In this document: one piece after another, positions 1-5,091 of the stretch
Position numbering within the stretch: the stretch's first letter is position 1
How the letters are laid out: each line of letters starts with the position of its first letter
Assembly (NCBI GenBank): GCA_013204195.1
Contig: JABMOJ010000243.1
Location: 1-7,514 of the forward strand
Source: SAR86 cluster bacterium
GTDB lineage: Bacteria > Pseudomonadota > Gammaproteobacteria > Pseudomonadales > Azotimanducaceae
Reading direction: 5' to 3'
DNA: 7,514 nucleotides
The notes under the pieces: model-generated
The model's database searches: none
What the model saw: only the letters and a program-made list of their open reading frames with translations
What the model was told of the DNA's origin: nothing
Made by a program: the position numbers and the translations under genes

Positions 1-359
1 GCTTCGGATTGCTCGGCCGACTCAATAGATTTCTCTAGACTGTCGACCACTGGCAGCAGGCTCTGAATCAACTTTTCGACGCCGTACTTAACCGCATGCT
101 CGACTTCACGCTCGGTACGACGCCGGAGATTTTGCATCTCCGCCTCCGCACGCAAGGCTGCGTCTCTGAACTTTTCTGCTTCTTCCTGGGCGCCGTATGC
201 TGTCGCGCGCAACTCGCTGGGCGACATGGTATCGATATTCCCATCCTCTGGCTCGAGAATCTCAGCTTCGATCGCAGCCTCTAAGTCATTTACAACCAGC
301 TCATCATGTCGCTCGCTGGCATCAGTCTGTGTCGTTTGTTGTTCGTCGAAATTCGCCAT
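1..359 (-). CDS. grpE: GrpE, nucleotide exchange factor of DnaK (5' part only)
   Basis: GrpE releases ADP from DnaK (Hsp70) so that the chaperone can let go of its client and start a new cycle in the cytoplasm. The visible 119 residues begin MANFDEQQTT. There is a poorly conserved, acidic N-terminal tail to about residue 45, then a long charged helix containing AEMQNLRRRTEREVE (71-85), the hallmark of the GrpE dimer coiled coil, then KYGVEKLIQSLLPVVDSLEKSIE (91-113 region). The rest of the helix, the four-helix bundle and the beta domain lie beyond the left edge of the window. The ATG at 359 is chosen because a GGAG ribosome binding site (369-372) lies 9 bases upstream and no in-frame alternative fits better. 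A heat-shock promoter sits directly upstream and hrcA lies upstream on the same strand; dnaK would be expected further left but is not seen. Confidence 0.95.
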   Translation of the reverse strand, partial: MANFDEQQTTQTDASERHDELVVNDLEAAIEAEILEPEDGNIDTMSPSELRATAYGAQEEAEKFRDAALRAEAEMQNLRRRTEREVEHAVKYGVEKLIQSLLPVVDSLEKSIESAEQSE

Positions 360-368
360 GCACCCTGA

Positions 369-372
369 CTCC
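369..372 (-). promoter_or_regulatory. Ribosome binding site of grpE
   Basis: On the minus strand, TGGAG lies 9 bases before the ATG at 359. It is a good match to the Shine-Dalgarno core and fixes the grpE start. Confidence 0.7.
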
Positions 373-398
373 AGATCAGTAATTTTGAAGTCAAAGGT

Positions 399-429
399 AT
401 ATGGGGCTTACCCCTGCAAGATTCAAGGG
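399..429 (-). promoter_or_regulatory. Sigma-32 (RpoH) type heat-shock promoter of grpE
   Basis: Read on the minus strand, CCCTTGAA (422-429) is followed by a 15-base spacer and CCCCATAT (399-406). This is close to the classic RpoH promoter, CTTGAA then CCCCAT with 13-17 bases between. Transcription would begin near position 391, giving a leader of about 30 bases that contains the GGAG ribosome binding site. The spacer and -10 also form a small inverted repeat, GGGG-TAAG-CCCC, probably incidental. Placement between hrcA and grpE means grpE can be induced independently of hrcA. Use by RpoH is inferred from the match, not shown. Confidence 0.8.
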
Positions 430-462
430 TATAAGACTTGAGATTACACAGAAGCAGGAAAC

Positions 463-480
463 TATCGCCTGACAGCGATA
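463..480 (-). terminator. Hairpin just downstream of hrcA, possible weak terminator or attenuator
   Basis: TATCGC and GCGATA form a perfect 6-bp stem with a 6-base loop, starting two bases after the hrcA stop codon. There is no run of T after it on the minus strand (GTTTCC follows), so it is not a standard intrinsic terminator. It could protect the hrcA 3' end or attenuate read-through into grpE. Confidence 0.35.
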
Positions 481-481
481 A

Positions 482-1531
482 TTAGTGGCGGGACAACGAA
501 CTGCCAAGGGCCGCGCTGAGCAGCCTGGCGGTGGCATCAACCACTGGAATAACGCGGTTATAGGCCATGCGTGTCGGTCCGATGACACCCAAAACACCAA
601 CCAATTGACCATCGACCCGATACGGCGAGATCACGACACTACACTCGTCGAGTAACTCGTACCCAGACTCTTCACCAATAAACAGCTGCACCCCCTCACC
701 CGCTAGACAGCGGTCTAACAGATGCAAAATATCACCCTTTAGCGAAAACGCCTGAAACAGGTTGCGGATATCGTCACGAGCCATATCTGGAGATATCTCG
801 ACGAGGTTTTCCTGACCCGCCAAGACGTAGCCATCCGCCTCATCTTGCTCGAACGCTTTTTCAGCAACTTCCAGAGTCGCCATCATCAAAACGTTTAGAT
901 TTTCATGGTCAGACTTCATTGCCGTGATCAATTGTTCGCGGATGTGCCGCAAGGATCGGCCCGAAAAAGATTGGTTGATATAATTAGACGCCTCCTTGAG
1001 CTGAATTTCCGTATACGCGGCGTCAGTGTAGATAATCCTATTTTGCACTTCATGATCAGCCAGCACCAAAATGACCAGCACCCGCTTTTCACTCAAGCTA
1101 AGGAATTCCACATGCCGCAGGGTCACCTGTTCGCGCCGCGGAATGGTCACCAGACCGGCCATTCGCGTGACGTCTGACAAGATGCCTGAAGTCGATTGAA
1201 CCAATTGATGAGCCGACCAGTCAGGATCCAGCTGACGCTGCATCTGCCGCAGATCCTGACTCCCCAGCGGCGCCATGTCCAACAAGCTGTCAACGAAGAA
1301 CCGATAACCCATGGCTGTCGGCACACGTCCGGCGGAGGTATGGGGCGAGGTGACGTAACCTTTATCTTCCAGATCAGCCATGATATTGCGCACGGTCGCA
1401 GAGCTGACGGTCACTTGAGGCTGCGCCGCCAAGGTTTTAGAACCCACCGGCTGGCCGTCGGCGATGTAACGCTCGATAAGTGTTTTCAACACTATCTGGG
1501 CTTTTTCACTGATCTGGCGTTTATCTATCAT
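482..1531 (-). CDS. hrcA: HrcA, heat-inducible transcription repressor
   Basis: HrcA represses chaperone genes by binding the CIRCE inverted repeat; its activity depends on GroEL in the species where it has been studied. The 349-residue product, counted from the ATG at 1531, has the family's usual length (about 340-350). It starts with a winged helix-turn-helix: QIVLKTLIERYI (12-23), GQPVGSKTL (26-34), SSATVRNIMADLE (43-55) and the wing segment HTSAGRVPTAMGYRFFVD (64-81). The C-terminal half carries the GAF-like sensor region, ending in VDGQLVGVLGVIGPTRMAY and then the usual RVIPVVDATARLLS. In-frame alternatives are an ATG at 1549 and a TTG at 1570. The TTG overlaps a likely -10 box, and homology favours 1531, although none of the three has a strong ribosome binding site. 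HrcA is absent from enteric bacteria but present in several other gammaproteobacteria, usually next to grpE as here. Confidence 0.95.
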   Translation of the reverse strand: MIDKRQISEKAQIVLKTLIERYIADGQPVGSKTLAAQPQVTVSSATVRNIMADLEDKGYVTSPHTSAGRVPTAMGYRFFVDSLLDMAPLGSQDLRQMQRQLDPDWSAHQLVQSTSGILSDVTRMAGLVTIPRREQVTLRHVEFLSLSEKRVLVILVLADHEVQNRIIYTDAAYTEIQLKEASNYINQSFSGRSLRHIREQLITAMKSDHENLNVLMMATLEVAEKAFEQDEADGYVLAGQENLVEISPDMARDDIRNLFQAFSLKGDILHLLDRCLAGEGVQLFIGEESGYELLDECSVVISPYRVDGQLVGVLGVIGPTRMAYNRVIPVVDATARLLSAALGSSLSRH

Positions 1532-1568
1532 TGACGCTGCTGCCAACATATTACTTGAACGATCCCTC

Positions 1569-1598
1569 AATATACCCGCCCGATGAAGCTGACAGCAA
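1569..1598 (-). promoter_or_regulatory. Possible sigma-70 promoter of hrcA
   Basis: On the minus strand, TTGCTG (1593-1598) and TATATT (1569-1574) are separated by 18 bases. Transcription would start near 1562, which would exclude the TTG codon at 1570 as a start and leave 1549 or 1531. No CIRCE repeat (TTAGCACTC-N9-GAGTGCTAA) is present nearby, so this promoter shows no sign of self-repression by HrcA. Confidence 0.35.
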
Positions 1599-1607
1599 TA
1601 CAGCAGA

Positions 1608-1629
1608 ACAAATTCAAGGTAAAATTTGT
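1608..1629. repeat. Inverted repeat ACAAATT-N8-AATTTGT in the hrcA-recN divergent region
   Basis: Two perfect 7-base arms (1608-1614 and 1623-1629) with an 8-base spacer, placed upstream of both hrcA and recN. The geometry fits a dimeric repressor or activator site, but I cannot assign it to a known regulator. Its right end overlaps the LexA-like palindrome by two bases. Confidence 0.45.
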
Positions 1630-1647
1630 CTGCGCCGGCTTGCAGAC
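1628..1647. promoter_or_regulatory. LexA-like palindrome upstream of recN
   Basis: GTCTGC-N8-GCAGAC is a perfect 6-base inverted repeat that contains the CTG-N10-CAG core of gammaproteobacterial SOS boxes. It lies about 50 bases upstream of recN, a gene commonly under LexA control, and overlaps the -35 of a possible recN promoter. Against it, the centre (GCCGGCTT) is GC-rich, whereas LexA boxes normally have an AT-rich middle, and the flanks are not the usual TACTGT/ACAGTA. LexA binding is therefore only suggested. Confidence 0.4.
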
Positions 1648-1669
1648 TGGGTAAGCCGTGGCGTTTAAT
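1640..1669 (+). promoter_or_regulatory. Possible sigma-70 promoter of recN
   Basis: TTGCAG (1640-1645) and TTTAAT (1664-1669) are spaced by 18 bases. The -10 has five of six consensus bases, but the -35 is weak. Transcription would begin near 1676, about 20 bases before the recN ATG. The -35 lies inside the LexA-like palindrome, a typical arrangement for a repressible SOS promoter. Confidence 0.35.
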
Positions 1670-1696
1670 TGAACTGCCACCGACTTAGGTAAATTC

Positions 1697-3391
1697 ATGC
1701 TCACCCATTTAACGGTTCAAAATTTTGCGCTGGTTGACCATCTCGAACTCGAGTTCGAATCGGGTATGACCGTGGTTACCGGCGAAACCGGGGCCGGCAA
1801 GTCCATCATTCTCGATGCGCTGGGGCTCACCCTTGGCGACCGCGCCGATACAGGTCTGATTGCCGACGCTGCGAACCGGGCCGAGATTCACGCCACCTTT
1901 GACATCAGCGACAACCTGCCGGCTAAACACTGGCTCGCCGCACACGAACTACCGATTGATAACGCCGGAGAATGTATCTTACGCCGCACTCTCAGTGCTG
2001 ACGGTCGTTCCCGCGGCTTTATCAACGGCTCGCCCAGCACCGTGGCAGACCTGAAAACCCTGGGAGAGATGCTCATCGATATCCACTCCCAGCATGAACA
2101 TCAATCGCTACTCAAAAAAGACAATCACCGCCGCATGCTCGACGAGTTTGGCGACGTGTTGCCCTTAGCTAGCCAAGTCCATGAACTGTGGGAGCAATTT
2201 AACAAGGCCCGGAAACGTCTCGAATCTTTGCGGGCTAACAATGCCGAGCAAACAGCCCGCGTACAGTTACTGGCCTATCAAGCTGAGGAACTCGAGCAAT
2301 TGGCGATTGAAGCCGATGAACACATCAGCCTTGAACAGGAACAACAGCAGCTCAGCCACGTTGATGAAATTTTGCGTAACTGTGACGCGGCCCTGCAAGC
2401 CTGCGAACTCAACGAAGAAGGCAATATTTTAAGCCAGCTGAGCCAAGCCCTGCATCTTTTGCAGGCAATAGAACTCGACGCCCTGGCGCCTGTAACCGAA
2501 TTGTTCATCAGCAGCAAAATTCAGCTAGAAGAAGCCGTCTCAGACCTACAACGATTTGCCGACACCATCGAAGCTGACCCCACACGCTTGCTCGAAGTAG
2601 AAGCGCGTTTGACCAGCATCTATGATATTGCGCGCAAGCACCGAATTAAACCCGGCGACATTCAGGCCTTTACTCTCGACATTCAGGCAGAGATCAAAAG
2701 CCTCGATAATGTTGACGCAGAAATCGATAGCCTGACCGCCAGCACCCAAACCCTGTCATCAAGCTATCGCGATGTCGCCACTCGCCTAAGCCACGCCCGC
2801 ATCAAAGCAGCAACAACCCTGGAATGCCAAGTCACCGAGCAATTGGTCAAGCTTGGCATGCACGGCGCGATTTTTAAGGCTAACCTGACCCCGATCGAAA
2901 CCAGCCTCATCGCACCAGGCGGGCTCGAAGAAGTAGAGTTCCTGATCAGTACGAATCCAGGCCAGGCGCCCCGGTCATTGAACAAAATCGCATCTGGTGG
3001 CGAGCTGTCCCGAATCAGCCTGGCCATTCAGGTCGTCACCGCCGACACATCAAAAGTCCCCAGCCTGGTATTTGATGAAGTCGACGTTGGCATCGGCGGC
3101 GCGGTGGCCGAAGTCGTCGGCAGCTTGCTACGAAATCTTGGCGGCAAAGCCCAAATTGTCTGCGTCACCCACCTGCCTCAGGTTGCAGCCCAGGGACATC
3201 AGCACTATCTTGTGACCAAGTCCACTGGCGCGGGCAAAGGCAAGAACCAAACAAAAGCTAGAACCGAGATCGCCACCTTGGGGGCCGAGGGAAAAATCGA
3301 AGAAATTGCCCGCATGCTCGGCGGCGTCGAGCTGACTCAACAATCACTCGATCACGCCAAAGCCATGTATAACACTGCCCAGGCGAATTAA
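1697..3391 (+). CDS. recN: RecN, SMC-like DNA repair ATPase
   Basis: RecN is a cohesin/SMC-like ATPase recruited to DNA double-strand breaks, where it helps RecA-dependent recombination repair by holding DNA together. The 564-residue protein has nearly the usual length (E. coli about 553). The Walker A motif GETGAGKS is at 29-36 after the family opening LTVQNFALVDHLELEF. RGFINGSP and LIDIHSQHEHQSLL, both RecN-typical, follow near residues 110-140. A long glutamate/glutamine- and leucine-rich coiled coil occupies roughly 160-380. The ABC signature SGGELSR is at 433-439, Walker B with catalytic DE is VFDEVD (D460, E461), and the H-loop region is CVTHLPQVAA. The ATG at 1697 is preceded by TTAGGT at a spacing of about 6-7 bases. 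The gene is divergent from hrcA and convergent with fur, so it is probably monocistronic. SOS control is suggested by the upstream palindrome. Confidence 0.98.
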   Translation: MLTHLTVQNFALVDHLELEFESGMTVVTGETGAGKSIILDALGLTLGDRADTGLIADAANRAEIHATFDISDNLPAKHWLAAHELPIDNAGECILRRTLSADGRSRGFINGSPSTVADLKTLGEMLIDIHSQHEHQSLLKKDNHRRMLDEFGDVLPLASQVHELWEQFNKARKRLESLRANNAEQTARVQLLAYQAEELEQLAIEADEHISLEQEQQQLSHVDEILRNCDAALQACELNEEGNILSQLSQALHLLQAIELDALAPVTELFISSKIQLEEAVSDLQRFADTIEADPTRLLEVEARLTSIYDIARKHRIKPGDIQAFTLDIQAEIKSLDNVDAEIDSLTASTQTLSSSYRDVATRLSHARIKAATTLECQVTEQLVKLGMHGAIFKANLTPIETSLIAPGGLEEVEFLISTNPGQAPRSLNKIASGGELSRISLAIQVVTADTSKVPSLVFDEVDVGIGGAVAEVVGSLLRNLGGKAQIVCVTHLPQVAAQGHQHYLVTKSTGAGKGKNQTKARTEIATLGAEGKIEEIARMLGGVELTQQSLDHAKAMYNTAQAN

Positions 3392-3435
3392 GGCACAGAG
3401 CCCTCAGCCAATATCGACCATACTCGAAGCGAAAA

Positions 3436-3849
3436 TCAACGACACTGGGGACACAACCCATACAGATTAAGGTTGTGATCCGTGAGCTCAAAGCCCCGCT
3501 CGAGCGCTATATTTTCCTGCCGCCGTTCGATTTCCTCATCATGAAACTCTTCAACCAGCCCGCATTTAACACAGACCAGGTGATCGTGATGATCATTGGT
3601 AGAGAGCTCGAACACCGAGTGGCCACCCTCAAAATGATGACGGATTACCAGCCCAGCAGATTCGAATTGGGTCAGAACCCTATAGACAGTGGCCAAACCG
3701 ATTTCTTCATCATTTTGAAGCAGGTGCTTATAGACATCTTCAGCGCTCAGGTGATGAACCTTCGAACTTTCGAGGATTTGGAGGATCTTAATCCGCGGCA
3801 ATGTTATTTTCAGACCCGCGTCTTTAAGATCTTGAGATTCTGCAGCCAT
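3436..3849 (-). CDS. fur: Fur, ferric uptake regulator
   Basis: Fur binds Fe(II) and represses iron-acquisition genes when iron is sufficient. With the ATG at 3849 the product has 137 residues. An N-terminal winged helix carries AGLKITLPRIKILQIL (11-26) and the recognition segment GLATVYRVLTQFESAG (51-66). The dimerisation domain has the metal-binding cluster HHDH (87-90) plus H32/H33, E81 and H125 in conserved surroundings. Two CxxC pairs, C93/C96 and C133/C136, look like the structural zinc site. This site is present in E. coli-type Fur but lacking its second pair in Pseudomonas aeruginosa Fur, so this is the zinc-retaining form. Upstream in-frame starts (ATG 3864, GTG 3876) would add 5 or 9 residues. 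3849 is preferred because it places the LPRIKIL helix at the family's usual distance from the N-terminus, though no strong ribosome binding site supports any of them. The gene is divergent from bamE and converges with recN. Confidence 0.96.
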   Translation of the reverse strand: MAAESQDLKDAGLKITLPRIKILQILESSKVHHLSAEDVYKHLLQNDEEIGLATVYRVLTQFESAGLVIRHHFEGGHSVFELSTNDHHDHLVCVKCGLVEEFHDEEIERRQENIALERGFELTDHNLNLYGLCPQCR

Positions 3850-3866
3850 GGTGAAGAGACTCATTG

Positions 3867-3894
3867 CGCGATACACTAGGCACCCAGTATCGCG
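3867..3894. repeat. Perfect inverted repeat in the fur-bamE divergent promoter region
   Basis: CGCGATAC (3867-3874) and GTATCGCG (3887-3894) are exact reverse complements separated by 12 bases, centred between the fur and bamE start codons. It does not resemble a Fur box (GATAATGATAATCATTATC). In DNA it could be an operator for a dimeric regulator acting on one or both genes; in RNA it could form a stem in the fur or bamE leader. No T-run follows on either strand, so a terminator is unlikely. Confidence 0.55.
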
Positions 3895-3912
3895 ACTTTA
3901 GCATTACATTGG

Positions 3913-3923
3913 AAGGACCAGGA
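3913..3923 (+). promoter_or_regulatory. Ribosome binding site supporting the TTG start of bamE
   Basis: Two AGGA cores (AAGGA at 3913-3917 and CAGGA at 3919-3923) lie 5-11 bases before TTG 3929. No in-frame ATG precedes the lipobox, so these support the TTG as the real start. Confidence 0.55.
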
Positions 3924-3928
3924 CTACA

Positions 3929-4282
3929 TTGATCAGACATCGCCTCAGCACAGCCATCTCCATTCTTGTTCTCTGCAGCTTCGCCAGCGGCTGCTCTTCA
4001 TTGCGCTTTCCGGGCGTACATCGCATTTCGATCCAGCAGGGCAATGTGATCACCCAGACCATGATCGACAAGCTCAAGCCTGGCATGAGCAAAAGCCAGG
4101 TCAGATTTGTGCTTGGCAACGCGGTGATTAACGATTCACTAAACCAGAATCGCTGGGACTATATTTATTCGATCCAGGTTGCGGGTGGCGATCGCATTAT
4201 TAACGAACTGCACCTGCACTTTATAGAAGAACGACTCAGTCATTTCGAGGGCGACTTCAGCCCCACGCCGGAAGCCACCTAG
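3929..4282 (+). CDS. bamE: BamE (SmpA/OmlA), outer-membrane assembly lipoprotein
   Basis: BamE is a small lipoprotein of the BAM complex, which inserts beta-barrel proteins into the outer membrane; it stabilises the BamA-BamD contact. The 117-residue product begins with a basic n-region (IRHR), a hydrophobic stretch ISILVLCSF and a lipobox ASGC, giving lipidated Cys22 followed by SSL. The -3 position is Ala rather than the common Leu, which is tolerated. The mature part shows the family pattern: ISIQQGNVIT (E. coli has INQGNYLT), then MIDKLKPGMSKSQVRFVLGN, and a C-terminal beta strand region NRWDYIYSIQ ... ELHLHFIEERLSHFEGD. The start codon is TTG. Residue 23 (Ser) gives no inner-membrane retention signal, consistent with outer-membrane sorting. 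It is divergent from fur, as I recall for omlA-fur in pseudomonads, and converges with rnfH. Confidence 0.93.
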   Translation: MIRHRLSTAISILVLCSFASGCSSLRFPGVHRISIQQGNVITQTMIDKLKPGMSKSQVRFVLGNAVINDSLNQNRWDYIYSIQVAGGDRIINELHLHFIEERLSHFEGDFSPTPEAT

Positions 4283-4302
4283 ACCTCGGTGACGACTAAA
4301 AT

Positions 4303-4319
4303 ACGGCTAGGCTAGCCGT
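4303..4319 (-). terminator. Hairpin between convergent bamE and rnfH, likely rnfH operon terminator
   Basis: ACGGCTAG and CTAGCCGT form an 8-base inverted repeat around a single central base; realistically this is a 6-bp stem with a 5-base loop. On the minus strand it is followed directly by ATTTTAG, a short T-run that fits a modest intrinsic terminator for the transporter-ratA-rnfH operon. The rnfH stop codon (TAG, 4312-4314) lies inside the hairpin. On the plus strand it lies 20 bases past the bamE stop and lacks a T-run after it, so it would terminate bamE less well. Confidence 0.5.
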
Positions 4320-4662
4320 TATCCAAATTGTTGAGCGCGGCATTCCGGGCTTGTCTCGCGCGCCGACCAGGGCGCTGTTGCACGGTCGATTGAGCCCGCT
4401 GCCGACGCGCAGCCATGGGGTCAAGCACCAACGGCCGATAGATCTCGACTCGCTCCTCGGCCTCAAGCTTGGTTGAGAGGCTGACCAGACGCCCGTAAAT
4501 TCCAATCTGTAATGTTTCTAGATCCAGCTCTGGCGCAGCCTGTAGAATGCCACACGCGACTATGGCATCTTCCACTACAGCATCAGCGGCCAGCTCAACA
4601 CTGACCACCCGTTCAGCGTCAGGGGTGATATAGACGACCTCAATGACCAGGCGATCAGTCAT
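4312..4662 (-). CDS. rnfH: RnfH/RatB family ubiquitin-like small protein
   Basis: Members of this family have a beta-grasp (ubiquitin/ThiS-like) fold. The name comes from rnf clusters, and RatB from its partnership with RatA; the biochemical role is unsettled. From the ATG at 4662 the product has 116 residues. It shows the family core: RLVIEVVYITPDAERVVSVEL, an acidic VVEDAIVACGIL helix, LETLQIGIYGRLVSL, and the most diagnostic segment EERVEIYRPLVLDP followed by MAARRQRAQ. The last 30 or so residues are a basic, low-complexity arginine/glutamine/alanine tail (QQRPGRRARQARNAA), probably disordered. The start overlaps the ratA stop codon by 8 bases, indicating translational coupling. A further 26 upstream codons are open but run back into ratA and do not look like RnfH. 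Confidence 0.9.
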   Translation of the reverse strand: MTDRLVIEVVYITPDAERVVSVELAADAVVEDAIVACGILQAAPELDLETLQIGIYGRLVSLSTKLEAEERVEIYRPLVLDPMAARRQRAQSTVQQRPGRRARQARNAALNNLDNG

Positions 4663-5086
4663 ACAGCTGATCCGCTCGTTGACAGAACGCCTCAACCATC
4701 TTATCCACAGCGCCCGTAAAAACCTGCCCCAGGGCGGCATTCATCACTCGACTATTAAATTCAAACTGCAATTGCATGCTGATTTTACAGCCTTCCTCGC
4801 CGAGCGCCTGCAACGCCCAGGCACCTGATAGCGCGGTAAACGGACCATCAACCAGCTCAAGGGTCACACCATCCGGCGGCGACAGACGATTCCGAGTAGT
4901 GAAGCTCTGGGACAGACCGCCTCTGGCCAAATCCAGACGGGCAACCAACTCAGACTCTGAAGCAACCAAGACTTCACTGCCCACGCACCAAGGCAGAAAT
5001 TCCGGATAGCGGCCTATATCATTGATGATGTGGTACATCTGTGCCGTTGTATAAGGGACCAGGGCAGACCGTTTAACAGTACGCAT
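4655..5086 (-). CDS. ratA: RatA, START/COQ10-like domain protein
   Basis: RatA (E. coli YfjG) is reported to bind the 50S subunit and block 70S assembly, while its mitochondrial relative Coq10 binds ubiquinone. Which role applies here cannot be read from sequence. The 143-residue protein spans a single START-like helix-grip fold at the family's usual length. It opens with KRSALVPYTTAQMYHIINDI, then the conserved RYPEFLPWC (26-34), then a beta-sheet ending GPFTALSGAWALQAL, and the long C-terminal helix with FTGAVDKMVEAFCQRADQLY. The ATG at 5086 is preceded by TAAGG only 3 bases away, on the close side. The gene starts 5 bases after the transporter stop and overlaps rnfH, so all three are probably one transcript. 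Despite the toxin label, this pair is widely conserved as core genes, and I would not call it a toxin-antitoxin module here. Confidence 0.93.
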   Translation of the reverse strand: MRTVKRSALVPYTTAQMYHIINDIGRYPEFLPWCVGSEVLVASESELVARLDLARGGLSQSFTTRNRLSPPDGVTLELVDGPFTALSGAWALQALGEEGCKISMQLQFEFNSRVMNAALGQVFTGAVDKMVEAFCQRADQLYD

Positions 5087-5091
5087 AAGCC

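Noticed and set aside
905..1534. Plus-strand frames opposite hrcA (90 and 112 codons)
   Set aside because: Antisense shadows of hrcA; histidine/arginine-rich translations without domain features.
3475..3879. 134-codon open frame on the plus strand opposite fur
   Set aside because: It is fully antisense to fur, which has unmistakable protein motifs. The antisense translation has no recognisable domain and no ribosome binding site.
3850..3928. Fur box for autoregulation of fur
   Set aside because: No sequence resembling GATAATGATAATCATTATC, even loosely, in the divergent region; the palindrome there has different arms.
4312..5086. ratA-rnfH as a toxin-antitoxin module
   Set aside because: The pair is a conserved core-genome neighbour of smpB across gammaproteobacteria, and the second gene is not established as an antitoxin. 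Calling it a TA system would overstate the evidence.
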